Positions 1 through 7,270 are shown, numbered from the stretch's first letter. The stretch: 7,707 nucleotides of DNA from Cupriavidus sp. (GCA_013362725.1 JABFVP010000681.1:1-7707), one strand, 5' to 3'. Translations and numbers: made by a program. The notes: generated from the letters alone by a model not told the origin.

Positions 1-1779
1 GACCAAGCGGTCGAGCCATGCGTTCTCCTGGCCCGCCGGCACCTGCTCCATGTACGGCATCGCCATCGGCGCGGTCCAGTCGTAGGCGGCGAGGAAATCG
101 TCCAGGTTCTGCGCAAACCACGCTTCGCTTTCCGGCTGCAGCACCGGCAGCGCGAAGATGTTGCGCGCAGTCTTGATGGCGGGCCCGCGCACCTCGCGCA
201 CGCGCGCGGTCAGCTCGTGGGTAAGGTCCACCAGCGCCCGGCTCTTCAAGCGGGTCCAGCGCTGCATCTGCTCGGGGCTGGCGCGCAGCTCGGCGATCGA
301 TGCGGGCAGGCCCGCGGCGCGATACGCGGCCAGCGCCGGCGCGCTGGCATCCTCGAAATCGCCCAGCAAGGCGTCGTCGTGGAACAGGATGCCGTCGAAG
401 AAGGCGTGGCGCGCCAGGTCTTCATACAGGTCGCCGATGCGGGCCCGCGCCACCGGATCGAACGGCGACAGGCGCCGGTACTGCTTCGGGTCGACCGCCG
501 CCGTGCCGGTGGCCGGATCCCAGCGGGCCACGCGGGCCAGCGACGGGTCCAGGTCGAAGCTGAGCACCGGCATCCACGCATACACCTTGACGTTGGCGCG
601 GTTGTCGAGCTGCCACGCGACCCGGTTGAACAGGTCGGCGCGCACCGGCAGCCAGCGGTTGGGGAAGTACACCGACCGGACCAGCCCGTCGCCGTCATCG
701 TCGGAGAACGCCTGCAGGAATACGGTGTCGATCTTCAGGTCGGCGATGCGCTGCACCAGCAGGCCCAGGTTGCGCTCGACCTGGGCGGGATCGGGATCAT
801 AGACATAGTCCAGGTCCACGTGCGCGACGCGCATGCCGTTGGGCTCTTCCATTGCCACCACCGAGCGGGCGAAGCCGCGCAGGCCGGGATCGTCGCTGAG
901 CAGCAGGCGCGCGCCCGACATCATGCGGTCCACCGTGGCCAGGCCGTCTTCCAGCGTCAGCGCCATCTGGTAGCCGTTCTCGGCGACGATGCGCAGCGCC
1001 GCGCCGCCTTCGGCGCCGTACGGCCAGATCCACACGCGCACCGGCTTGCCGGTGACGGCGCGAACCTTGGCGGTGATGCGGGCCACGTCGGCGCGCAAGC
1101 GCGCCTGCTGCGCGGCATCGCTTTCATAGCGGCCGGTGCCGGCATCGAAGGCGCGCACGGCCGCTGCCGGCTCGGTATTGCCCTGCGGGTTGGCGCGCAC
1201 GCCGTAGTGCAAGGCATCGGTATGCGCGCCGATTTCCACCAGGCCCGACGCCGCGATCTCGCGCACCTGCTGCCAGTCGAGCAGGCGCTCGCGCGCCGTC
1301 GGCGTGCCGCCGAAATCGACCGGCTGCCCCGGCGGGGTATCGAGCCAGCCGCCCACCGGCGCCAGCACGGCCGGCCAGCGGTAGGCCTTCAGGATCGGCA
1401 GCACGCGCGTGTAGAAGCTGCGGTAGCCGTCGTCGAAGGTCAGCAGCACCGCGCGCTCGGGCAGCGCCGGCCCGCCGCGGCGCGCCGCCAGCACCTGGTC
1501 GACCGAGACCGCGCGGTAGCCGTTCTCGCGCAGCCAGGCCAGCTGGCCGACCAGGTGGTCGGTGCGCACGCTCAGGTAGGCCTGGTCGGGGTCCTTGTCT
1601 TCGACGTCGTGATAGGCCAGCACCACCACGTGGTTGCGCGGCCACGGTTGCTCGGCCGCCGCCGCCGGGCGCTGGGCGGGCGGCGTGAACACCGGGATGT
1701 CCTTGGCGCAGGCGGCCAGCAGGCACGCGGCCAGCACCAGCCAGAGCAGGCGGCAGGCGCGCCGCAGGGTTGCGTTCAT
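1..1779 (-). CDS. pgaB: PgaB-like poly-beta-1,6-GlcNAc N-deacetylase lipoprotein (partial, C-terminus off window)
   Basis: This is the periplasmic, lipid-anchored enzyme that partly deacetylates PNAG so PgaA can export it, and whose C-terminal domain cleaves the polymer. The first 593 codons are visible; the family usually has about 650-670 residues, so only the tail is missing. Residues 1-24 form a lipoprotein signal with basic Arg6, Arg7 and Arg10, a Leu-rich core and lipobox LAAC ending at Cys24. The N-terminal polysaccharide deacetylase domain (about 50-300) has AYHD at 55-58, TFDDGY with Asp116/Asp117, and His186/His191 in an H-x4-H motif. These match, with a shift of two, the Asp114/115 and His184/189 that I recall for E. 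coli PgaB. The C-terminal hydrolase-like domain (from about 315) shows HVDLDYVYDPDP, FLQAFSDDDGDG and FHDDA (466-470), where the catalytic Asp is expected. It follows pgaA by 15 nt, so the two are surely co-transcribed. No frameshift is seen. Confidence 0.95.
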   Translation of the reverse strand, partial: MNATLRRACRLLWLVLAACLLAACAKDIPVFTPPAQRPAAAAEQPWPRNHVVVLAYHDVEDKDPDQAYLSVRTDHLVGQLAWLRENGYRAVSVDQVLAARRGGPALPERAVLLTFDDGYRSFYTRVLPILKAYRWPAVLAPVGGWLDTPPGQPVDFGGTPTARERLLDWQQVREIAASGLVEIGAHTDALHYGVRANPQGNTEPAAAVRAFDAGTGRYESDAAQQARLRADVARITAKVRAVTGKPVRVWIWPYGAEGGAALRIVAENGYQMALTLEDGLATVDRMMSGARLLLSDDPGLRGFARSVVAMEEPNGMRVAHVDLDYVYDPDPAQVERNLGLLVQRIADLKIDTVFLQAFSDDDGDGLVRSVYFPNRWLPVRADLFNRVAWQLDNRANVKVYAWMPVLSFDLDPSLARVARWDPATGTAAVDPKQYRRLSPFDPVARARIGDLYEDLARHAFFDGILFHDDALLGDFEDASAPALAAYRAAGLPASIAELRASPEQMQRWTRLKSRALVDLTHELTARVREVRGPAIKTARNIFALPVLQPESEAWFAQNLDDFLAAYDWTAPMAMPYMEQVPAGQENAWLDRLV

Positions 1780-1788
1780 GGCTTGCAT

Positions 1789-1792
1789 TCCT
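1789..1792 (-). promoter_or_regulatory. Ribosome binding site deciding the pgaB start
   Basis: The minus strand reads AGGA here, nine bases before the ATG at 1779. A second in-frame ATG at 1788-1786 touches this AGGA directly and would leave no spacer, so the downstream ATG (protein MNATLRR...) is the better start. Choosing the upstream one would add only Met-Gln-Ala. Confidence 0.6.
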
Positions 1793-1794
1793 GT

Positions 1795-4326
1795 TCAGAA
1801 GCGATAGGTCATGTCGAAGACGATGCGCAGCTCGCGCTCGCGCTGGCCGTCATAGGGGCGGCTGGTGCCGGTCACGGTGGCACCGACCTCGAACACGTCG
1901 TTGGTGCGGAAGCGCTGGCCGTAGCCCAGCAGCAGGATCGCGCCGGTGCCGAAGCCGCGCTGGCTGTAGGCGCCGGTGCCGGCCAGGAACTGCTGCTCCC
2001 AGACGGTCTCGTAGCGCCGGTAGAGCATGTGCGTCAGGCGCACCGATGGCAGCACGGTCAGGTCCGAACGCGGGTTGTAGTACGGCGTGTCGGCGCGGCT
2101 ATTGCGCGACGCCCACAGGTCGACCAGCAGGTCGGCCTTCAGGTGCGGCGCGGTATAGAAGCGCTGCACGCCGGACACGCCCGCTTCGAGCCGGTCGTTG
2201 CCGTCGCTGAAGCGCGACGGCGCCACCTTCAGCATCCATTCGCTGGCCTCGCTGCGGCGCCAGCGCGCGTAGGCCTGCACGGTGTCGGCATAGATGCCGT
2301 GCTTGAGCGCCTGCAGCGGCGTGCCGGTCGAGCGCAGCGCCGCCGACGCGCCCACGCGCCAGCGGTCGTCGATGTCATAGTCGGCGGCGATGCGGCCGCC
2401 CTGGCGCGCGCCCTGGCCATAGCCGTGCAGCGACAGCTCTCCCTCTACGGTCAGGTCGCGCACGCGCCATTGCGCGCCGGCGCGGGCCCAGCGGTAATCG
2501 ACGCGGCCCTCGTCGAAGCGGCCGGTGGCATAGCCGATGCCGCCGAAGGCGCGCCAGTCGTAGTTGACCGGGGGCGTGTACAGCACCGCCTCGATGCCGA
2601 AGTTGCCGTTGCCGACCACGGCACTGTCGTTGGCCAGCCCGCGGTAGCCCTCGATGCGCAGCTCGGCCTTTTTGTGGACCTGCCATTCGCGGTCGAGGCG
2701 CCGCGCGGTGAGGTCTTCGGGGAAGCGCGCGAGGGTGTCGTCGCGCAGCAGCTCGGCCTGGCGCCATTCCTGCAGATCGAGCGCCGCGTGACCCTGCTGT
2801 ACCTCCACCGGCAGGCTGCGCGGGATCAGGGTCTCGGCCAGCTTGAGCTCGCCCTCGGCCGCGCGCGGCCAGCCGCGGGCGCGGTAGACGTCGGCCAGCG
2901 CGGCGCGCAGGCCGGAATGGCCGGGTGCCTTGCGCACCAGGTCTTCCAGCCTCTGCTGCGCCGACTCGGTGGCGTCGGCCTGCAGGTCGGCGCGGGTGGC
3001 GGTCTGCTCGGCCTGCAGCCACAGGTCGTTGGGCTGGCGCATGGGCTGGCCGCGCACCCAGCGCCAGCGCGGCTGCTCGGCGCTGGCCTGTTCCACCGCC
3101 TGCGCGGCGGGGTCGAAGGCCTCGGCCTCGGCGTGCGCGTAGTAGAGGCCGGTCTGGGCCTTGAGCCGGGTTTCGGCATCCAGTCCCTGCGGGTAGGCGT
3201 CGCGCACCTGGCGGAACAGCGGCGCAGCCTGCTCCGGCTGGCGCAGGTACAGGTAGGCGGCGGCGACATCGCCCAAGGCATAGGCCGGGACCTCGACGCC
3301 TTCGGCGCCCAGCGCCTCGTATTCGTTCACCACGTCCTGCATCCGCACCCGCGCGTGCAGCGCGGCAAGGCGGTCGATGCGCGCGCGGCGCAGTTGCGGC
3401 GCGCCCGGCGGCCCCAGCGCCTGCAAGGCGGGCAGCAATGCGTCATAGCGTGCCAGCGCGCGATCGGCAATGGCAAAGCGCTCGGCCTCGGTGCGCGTCG
3501 GCAGATCAGCCAGGCGCACCAGCTCGGCCGCGGCATCGAGCTCCAGCGCCAGGCGTGCGCGCTGGTCGAACAGTTCAGCATGCTCGCCCGCAACGCGCAG
3601 CGCCGCCTCGGGCAGTCCGGCGCGCTGCAGCGCACCGACATATTCGCGCACGACATCGGCGCGCTGGGGCGCGCGCAGGTATGCCTGGTCGACCTCGAAC
3701 AAGGCCGCATACGGCTCGCCGGCGCGCGCCTGCGCGTAGGCCAGTGCCAGGCGGCTGTCGACGGCGGCGGGCTCGCGCTGCACCAGCGCCTGCCCCAGCG
3801 CCACCGCGTCGGCGGCCTGGCCGCTGTCGGCGAGCACCTTCACCTCGCCCAGCGCGAAAACCACATGCGTTGGAAAGCGTTGCCGGCCCTCGCGATAGCG
3901 CGCCAGCGCCTCGTCCCAGCGGCGCTGGTCGCGCAAGGCGCCGGCCACGGCCGCCAGCACCTCGGGCGGCAGCGCGCGGTTCCGATCCAGCTTGCCATAG
4001 GCTTCCAGCACTTCGCCCGGTCGTCCCGCCCAGCTGGCGATGACGATGCGGTCCCACGCGGCCCGCTGGTCGGACGATGCGCGTGCCACGCGCTCGCGCA
4101 GCATCGCCAGCGCGGGCGCATAGTCGCCGGCGCGGGCGCGCCGGATCAGCGCGTCATAGTCGGAATCGGCATGCGCAGGTGCCGGCAGCCAGCACATTGC
4201 CGCCAGCCCCGCGGCGAGCCCTGCGGTCAGTCCGGTACCTGGCGCGGCAGGACCGCGCCGACGCCTCCCTTGCCGCCGCAGCGCCCCGTCGCGGGCACGC
4301 TCACGGCGCTTTATCAGTGAATCCAT
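1795..4326 (-). CDS. pgaA: PgaA-like outer-membrane PNAG export porin with TPR domain
   Basis: An 843-residue protein (E. coli PgaA has about 807) that exports partly deacetylated PNAG across the outer membrane. Residues 1-53 look like a signal peptide with an unusually long, Arg-rich n-region (1-31), a hydrophobic core at about 33-47 and a probable cut after Ala-His-Ala (51-53), before DSDYD. Residues about 55-550 are Ala/Leu/Arg-rich helical repeats of TPR type (e.g. around 130-150, 350-380 and 470-500), the periplasmic scaffold that in the family binds PgaB. Residues about 552-843 are alternating polar/hydrophobic strands of a beta-barrel, with the family-like stretch around HGIYADTVQAYARWR (676-690) and FSDGNDR (706-712), ending in a terminal Phe (YRF), the usual outer-membrane insertion signal. 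The ATG at 4326 is the first canonical start after an in-frame TAA at 4416-4414; only a weak GGAT precedes it. First gene of the operon, 15 nt before pgaB. Confidence 0.95.
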   Translation of the reverse strand: MDSLIKRRERARDGALRRQGRRRRGPAAPGTGLTAGLAAGLAAMCWLPAPAHADSDYDALIRRARAGDYAPALAMLRERVARASSDQRAAWDRIVIASWAGRPGEVLEAYGKLDRNRALPPEVLAAVAGALRDQRRWDEALARYREGRQRFPTHVVFALGEVKVLADSGQAADAVALGQALVQREPAAVDSRLALAYAQARAGEPYAALFEVDQAYLRAPQRADVVREYVGALQRAGLPEAALRVAGEHAELFDQRARLALELDAAAELVRLADLPTRTEAERFAIADRALARYDALLPALQALGPPGAPQLRRARIDRLAALHARVRMQDVVNEYEALGAEGVEVPAYALGDVAAAYLYLRQPEQAAPLFRQVRDAYPQGLDAETRLKAQTGLYYAHAEAEAFDPAAQAVEQASAEQPRWRWVRGQPMRQPNDLWLQAEQTATRADLQADATESAQQRLEDLVRKAPGHSGLRAALADVYRARGWPRAAEGELKLAETLIPRSLPVEVQQGHAALDLQEWRQAELLRDDTLARFPEDLTARRLDREWQVHKKAELRIEGYRGLANDSAVVGNGNFGIEAVLYTPPVNYDWRAFGGIGYATGRFDEGRVDYRWARAGAQWRVRDLTVEGELSLHGYGQGARQGGRIAADYDIDDRWRVGASAALRSTGTPLQALKHGIYADTVQAYARWRRSEASEWMLKVAPSRFSDGNDRLEAGVSGVQRFYTAPHLKADLLVDLWASRNSRADTPYYNPRSDLTVLPSVRLTHMLYRRYETVWEQQFLAGTGAYSQRGFGTGAILLLGYGQRFRTNDVFEVGATVTGTSRPYDGQRERELRIVFDMTYRF

Positions 4327-4563
4327 GGGATCCGCAGCCTGTCTCTGTGTTGCCCAAGCTGGCGCCGCGCACCGATGACACAGGCGCGCGCGGGCTTGAG
4401 CTCCGTTATCGGCTTATCGCATGGCGGCACGAGGACACGGAACCCGACCGGGCCTGGCCGGATGCGAACACCGGCAGAACAGGCCTACGGGATCCGGCGC
4501 GGCACCGAGGAACTGCGCCGGATGGCCATTCGCAGCGGGAATGGCGTCGTGCAACCGCAGGGG

Positions 4564-4575
4564 CCGATAAATCGG
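4564..4575. repeat. Small inverted repeat CCGAT-AA-ATCGG
   Basis: A perfect 5-bp inverted repeat around a central AA, in the pgaA upstream region and 15 bp from the larger repeat at 4590-4605. It could be a half of a regulator site. At this length chance is also a good explanation. Confidence 0.3.
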
Positions 4576-4589
4576 GCTGCGTTGCCGCT

Positions 4590-4605
4590 AATGCGAAGGC
4601 GCATT
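4590..4605. repeat. Inverted repeat AATGCG-N4-CGCATT overlapping a -10-like TACAAT
   Basis: Two perfect 6-bp arms surround AAGG. On the minus strand the last bases of the TACAAT hexamer (4608-4603) run into the first arm, so the repeat would lie at or just after the start site of a pga-directed transcript. That position suits a repressor operator. Promoter use is not shown and the -35 region is poor. Confidence 0.35.
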
Positions 4606-4879
4606 GTAAGGAGAGTGCGGCGGAGTAATTGTTAATTTTCGCAAACAAAGTTGTGACTGCATAAAATATCCCGATCACTAATTCGCTTATGTCGCGCGCG
4701 AAATATGCGGATGCGGCTGCGCGATACGGAGCCCGGCGCGGGCGACGATGAAGCTCGCATCGCACGAGCAGACAAGGCTTTCACGGGAATCTTCGCATCC
4801 CGCTTTCGCTATCTAAATTCAACATCTTTCCGCCGATTTCAGACAATAAATCAATGCGCAGATGGGCATCGCTCTGGCA

Positions 4880-4891
4880 ATAATTGATTAT
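4880..4891. repeat. AT-rich inverted repeat ATAAT-TG-ATTAT
   Basis: A perfect 5-bp inverted repeat inside the AT-rich island at 4800-4935. It may be a protein-binding site for pga control or a local consequence of high A+T. No promoter was found close by. Confidence 0.25.
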
Positions 4892-4930
4892 GATGCTAAT
4901 GTCATAACCCAAACCGGCCAAATGGCGTTT

Positions 4931-4948
4931 ATCCCCCGATCAGGGGAT
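4931..4948. repeat. Hairpin ATCCCC-CGATCA-GGGGAT
   Basis: Two perfect 6-bp arms flank a 6-nt loop containing GATC. It lies about 150 nt past the kinase stop on the minus strand, so it could be the stem of a terminator or a processing site, but no T-run follows it on either strand. An operator is an equal possibility. Confidence 0.35.
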
Positions 4949-5054
4949 GGAATGGAATTCTTGTCTAACGGATTTGGGGGATTGGCGCCGCGAGGACGGT
5001 GCCAGGAATATCCGGGGGACTGACTTCGTCGGGGGCGCCGGCCCTATCCCCCGC

Positions 5055-5078
5055 CCCTCTCCCGCAGGCGGGAGAGGG
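5055..5078. repeat. REP-like palindrome CCCTCTCCCGC-AG-GCGGGAGAGGG
   Basis: Perfect 11-bp arms with a 2-nt centre, 17 nt beyond the end of the kinase gene. A run of seven A on the plus strand (5082-5088) lies between the palindrome and the stop codon. On the minus strand the T-run therefore comes before the hairpin, not after it, so this is not a standard intrinsic terminator for the kinase operon. From memory, near-identical CTCTCCCGC/GCGGGAGAG hairpins are common intergenic repeats in GC-rich proteobacteria, so a REP-type element is the best call. It may still protect the mRNA end or slow transcription. Confidence 0.6.
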
Positions 5079-5095
5079 AAGAAAAAAACACGATC

Positions 5096-6406
5096 TCAGG
5101 CGGGCAGGCGCAGTGTGGCCTGCAGGCCGCCGCCTTCGCGATTGGCCAGTTGCAGGGTGCCGCCCAGGGCCTGTGTCAGTTGCTGCGCGATCGCCAGGCC
5201 CAGGCCGGTGCCGCCGGTGCCGCGGTTGCGCGAGGTTTCGAGGCGGTAGTATGGCTGCATCACGCGCTCGAGTTCGGCCTCGGGAATGCCGGGGCCGCGG
5301 TCCTGCACGGCAATCTGCAGCCAGCCATCGTCCTGCCGCGCCACCGCCAGCGTAACCTCCGCGCCAAACTTCAGCGCGTTGTCGATCAGGTTGGTCAGGA
5401 TGCGCCGCAGCGCCTGCGGACGCGTCAGCAGCGGCGCGCCGGCCTGCCCTTCGATGGCGATGGCCTGGCCGGCGTCGAGGTAGTCGCCGGCCAGGCTGTC
5501 GAGCAGCGCATCGGGATCGATGCGGGCCGGGGTCTCGGTGCCGCCCTGCAGGGTGCGCGCATAGGCCACGCCCTCGCGCACCAGGTGCTCCATCTCGCGC
5601 AGGTCGTGGTAGAGCTTCTGCTGCGTGGGCGAGTCTTCCATCAGGTCCACGCGCAGACGCATGCGCGTGATCGGCGTCTGCAGGTCGTGCGAGATCGCGG
5701 CCAGGATCTGCATGCGCTCATCCAGGTAGCCGGCGATGCGGGCCTGCATGGCGTTGAAGGCGGCGGCGGCATGGGCCACCTCGGTCGGCCCGGTTTCGGG
5801 CACGCGCTGCGCCTTCAGGTCCGGCCCCAGGTTCTCGGCCGCGCTGGCCAGCTGGCTGAGCGGACGCGTGACCACGCGTACCGCCAGCCAGGCGCAGGCC
5901 ACCAGCAGCGCCAGCTGCGCCGCCAGCATCGCCAGCAGCCACGGCGATACCAGCGAGCGCCTGGGCTGCACGTCGATCGTCAGCGGGCTGCCATCGTGCA
6001 GCCGCAGGTGTACCTGGAAGCCCCCGCCCGGCTGGCTGCTGGCCGAGACCGGATAGCGGCCCTGCAGCGCCTCGGCAATGGTGTCGACGGCCTTGCGCGC
6101 GAGCGGCGCGCGCGGCGGCTCGCCCGGCGTGCCGGCATCGAGACGGTAGCTGTAGTTGTCGCGCCGCACCCGCTCCAGCCAGGGCGCGCGCTGCTCCGCC
6201 GGCAGCATGACGAGCATCGCCACCGAGCTGGCCACGTCGCGCTCCAGGTTGCCCAGCATCAGCCGGTCGGCCGCGCTCTTGCGCTCCATCATCACCAGGC
6301 TGTACGACAGGCTCTGCGCCAGCACCAGCCCGACCAGCAGGATCACCATCAGCCGCGCGAACAGCGTGCGCGGCCAGGCCAGCCCCTTGCGCCTGCCCGC
6401 GTTCAT
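5096..6406 (-). CDS. EnvZ-type two-component sensor histidine kinase
   Basis: A 436-residue inner-membrane kinase that should sense a periplasmic signal and phosphorylate the regulator encoded just before it. Order of parts: short basic N-terminus; first membrane helix at about 16-38; periplasmic sensor of about 115 residues (39-154) that I cannot match to a named sensor fold; second helix at about 155-177; HAMP linker at about 178-230; dimerisation/phosphoacceptor motif AAISHDLQTP with His240; N-box LTNLIDNALKFG with Asn339 and Asn343; DRGPGIP (369-375); and GGTGLGLAIA (398-407), all key ATP-site elements present. The start is set by a strong GAGGAG five bases upstream and by the ATGA overlap with the regulator stop. 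The same frame stays open far upstream through the regulator gene, but that part is a shadow. The stimulus and target genes cannot be read from the sequence. Confidence 0.93.
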   Translation of the reverse strand: MNAGRRKGLAWPRTLFARLMVILLVGLVLAQSLSYSLVMMERKSAADRLMLGNLERDVASSVAMLVMLPAEQRAPWLERVRRDNYSYRLDAGTPGEPPRAPLARKAVDTIAEALQGRYPVSASSQPGGGFQVHLRLHDGSPLTIDVQPRRSLVSPWLLAMLAAQLALLVACAWLAVRVVTRPLSQLASAAENLGPDLKAQRVPETGPTEVAHAAAAFNAMQARIAGYLDERMQILAAISHDLQTPITRMRLRVDLMEDSPTQQKLYHDLREMEHLVREGVAYARTLQGGTETPARIDPDALLDSLAGDYLDAGQAIAIEGQAGAPLLTRPQALRRILTNLIDNALKFGAEVTLAVARQDDGWLQIAVQDRGPGIPEAELERVMQPYYRLETSRNRGTGGTGLGLAIAQQLTQALGGTLQLANREGGGLQATLRLPA

Positions 6407-7143
6407 GCGCGCTCCTCGCGGATTTCGACGGTGGCGCTGAAGACATAGCCGCCGTTGCGCACGGTCTTGATGTAGCGCGGCTCGCGCGCGTCGTCGCGCA
6501 GGCGCTGGCGCAGGCGGCTCACCAGCAGGTCGATCGAGCGCTCGAACAGCTCGGCGTCGCGGCCCTGGGTCAGGTTCAGCAGCTGGTCGCGCGTCAGCAC
6601 CCGCTGCGGGTGATCGACGAAGACGCGCAGCAGCCGGTATTCCGCGCCGCTGAGCGCGACGATCACGTCCTGCTGGTCGATCAGGTGGCGGGCGTTGGTG
6701 TCGAGCCGCCACGGGCCGAACGCCAGCACGCTGGCGGCCTCGGTGACCTGCAGGTTGGGCGGCAGCATGCGCGTGCGCCGCAGCACCGAGCGGATCCGCG
6801 CCAGCAGTTCGCGCGCGGCGAAGGGCTTGACCAGGTAGTCGTCGGCGCCCATCTCCAGCCCCAGGATGCGGTCGGCTTCCTCGTTGCGCGCGGTCAGCAT
6901 CAGCACCGGCAGGTTGCGGCGCTCGCCCGCGCGCAGGTCGCGGCACAGCGCCAGCCCGTCTTCGCCGGGCAGCATCAGGTCCAGCACCACCAGGTCGACC
7001 GAGCCCTTGTCCAGTGCCGCGCGCATCTCGCGCCCGTTGGCGGCCAGGGACACGCGCATGCCGCTGCGCTCGAGGTAGGCGGCAACCAGTTCGCGGATTT
7101 CGCGGTCGTCGTCGACGATAAGGATATGGTCCTGCGGGGTCAT
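6403..7143 (-). CDS. OmpR-family two-component response regulator
   Basis: A 246-residue cytoplasmic DNA-binding regulator. The receiver domain (about 5-120) has the acidic pair Asp11/Asp12, phosphoacceptor Asp55 in VVLDLMLPGEDG, Thr84 in LMLTA and Lys106 in YLVKPF, all the residues needed for phosphorylation and switching. The C-terminal winged helix (about 138-240) carries the recognition-helix region SIDLLVSRLRQRLRDD and the ending RYIKTVRNGGYVF typical of OmpR/PhoB proteins. Its stop codon overlaps the kinase start by 4 nt, so the two are translationally coupled. Upstream lies a TGTATC direct repeat next to a -10 candidate, consistent with autoregulation. It is divergent from a thiol-redox membrane protein gene and lies upstream of the pga genes in the same direction; either could be a target, but this is inference. 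I cannot assign a named orthologue. Confidence 0.94.
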   Translation of the reverse strand: MTPQDHILIVDDDREIRELVAAYLERSGMRVSLAANGREMRAALDKGSVDLVVLDLMLPGEDGLALCRDLRAGERRNLPVLMLTARNEEADRILGLEMGADDYLVKPFAARELLARIRSVLRRTRMLPPNLQVTEAASVLAFGPWRLDTNARHLIDQQDVIVALSGAEYRLLRVFVDHPQRVLTRDQLLNLTQGRDAELFERSIDLLVSRLRQRLRDDAREPRYIKTVRNGGYVFSATVEIREERA

Positions 7144-7229
7144 GGCGGGTCCCGGAATCGAAGAAAGAGAAGGAGAAAGGGGGCAGCCGGCGCCGGCAAG
7201 GACGGCCGTCGCCCTGGCCCGGTGCCGCC

Positions 7230-7235
7230 ATTATG
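7230..7235 (-). promoter_or_regulatory. Candidate -10 (CATAAT) for the response regulator operon
   Basis: The minus strand reads CATAAT, one base off TATAAT, in otherwise GC-rich DNA, about 87 nt before the regulator ATG. No good -35 is present at the normal distance. Instead the TGTATC repeat pair begins 19 nt further upstream, which would suit an activator-dependent promoter. Confidence 0.45.
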
Positions 7236-7251
7236 CGGCGCTGGCGGCGCG

Positions 7252-7270
7252 CTTTGTATCGCTGTGTATC
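7252..7270. promoter_or_regulatory. TGTATC direct repeat at 10-bp spacing, candidate OmpR-family binding site
   Basis: CTTTGTATCG is followed directly by CTGTGTATCC, so TGTATC occurs at 7255-7260 and 7265-7270, exactly one helical turn apart. OmpR-family dimers bind head-to-tail to hexamer-like direct repeats with 10-11 bp spacing. The site is just upstream of the CATAAT -10 candidate of the regulator operon. Binding by the adjacent regulator is inferred. Confidence 0.5.

Larger units (their letters stand above)
4327..5095. promoter_or_regulatory. Long non-coding gap upstream of pgaA, probable pga control region
   Basis: About 770 nt separate pgaA from the kinase gene. I see no believable gene: the open frames here are short, Arg-rich or low-complexity, and lack a ribosome site. 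A+T is clearly higher at 4621-4690 and 4800-4935 than anywhere else in the window, as expected for promoters and binding sites for nucleoid proteins. The stretch nearest pgaA (4327-4620) is GC-rich again and may be a leader of up to about 300 nt. No -35/-10 pair stands out. The best minus-strand -10 candidate is TACAAT (4608-4603), but it has no matching -35; a weaker pair is GTCACA and AACAAT with 18-nt spacing within 4658-4629. The region also contains the inverted repeats listed separately. A role in pga control is inferred from position. Confidence 0.5.

Noticed and set aside
217..4320. A 1367-codon open frame on the plus strand, antisense to almost all of pgaA and pgaB
   Set aside because: It is the complement shadow of two real genes with strong G/C third positions. 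Its product is a low-complexity Ala/Gly/Arg/His-rich string without domains, and the opposite strand holds complete, motif-rich PgaA and PgaB.
4406..4419. Direct repeat TTATCG-GC-TTATCG near pgaA
   Set aside because: An 8-bp step does not fit a helical turn and no promoter element is beside it; probably chance.
4651..4680. TTGTGA ... TCACTA, resembling CRP half-sites
   Set aside because: The halves are 18 nt apart rather than 6, and one has a mismatch, so it is not a CRP-type site.
4375..4887. Several 60-180-codon open frames on both strands in the gap upstream of pgaA
   Set aside because: They overlap each other, lack ribosome sites and recognisable domains, and cross the abrupt AT-rich segment with no sign of codon bias. 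One of them (4077-4628) is mostly antisense to pgaA.
5150..6448. Long plus-strand open frame (432 codons) antisense to the kinase
   Set aside because: Gln/Arg/His-rich shadow without any recognisable motif; the minus strand carries all kinase boxes.
7186..7197. Perfect palindrome GCCGGCGCCGGC in the regulator leader
   Set aside because: Only G and C in a very GC-rich background, with no partner or promoter element beside it; chance is the simpler reading.
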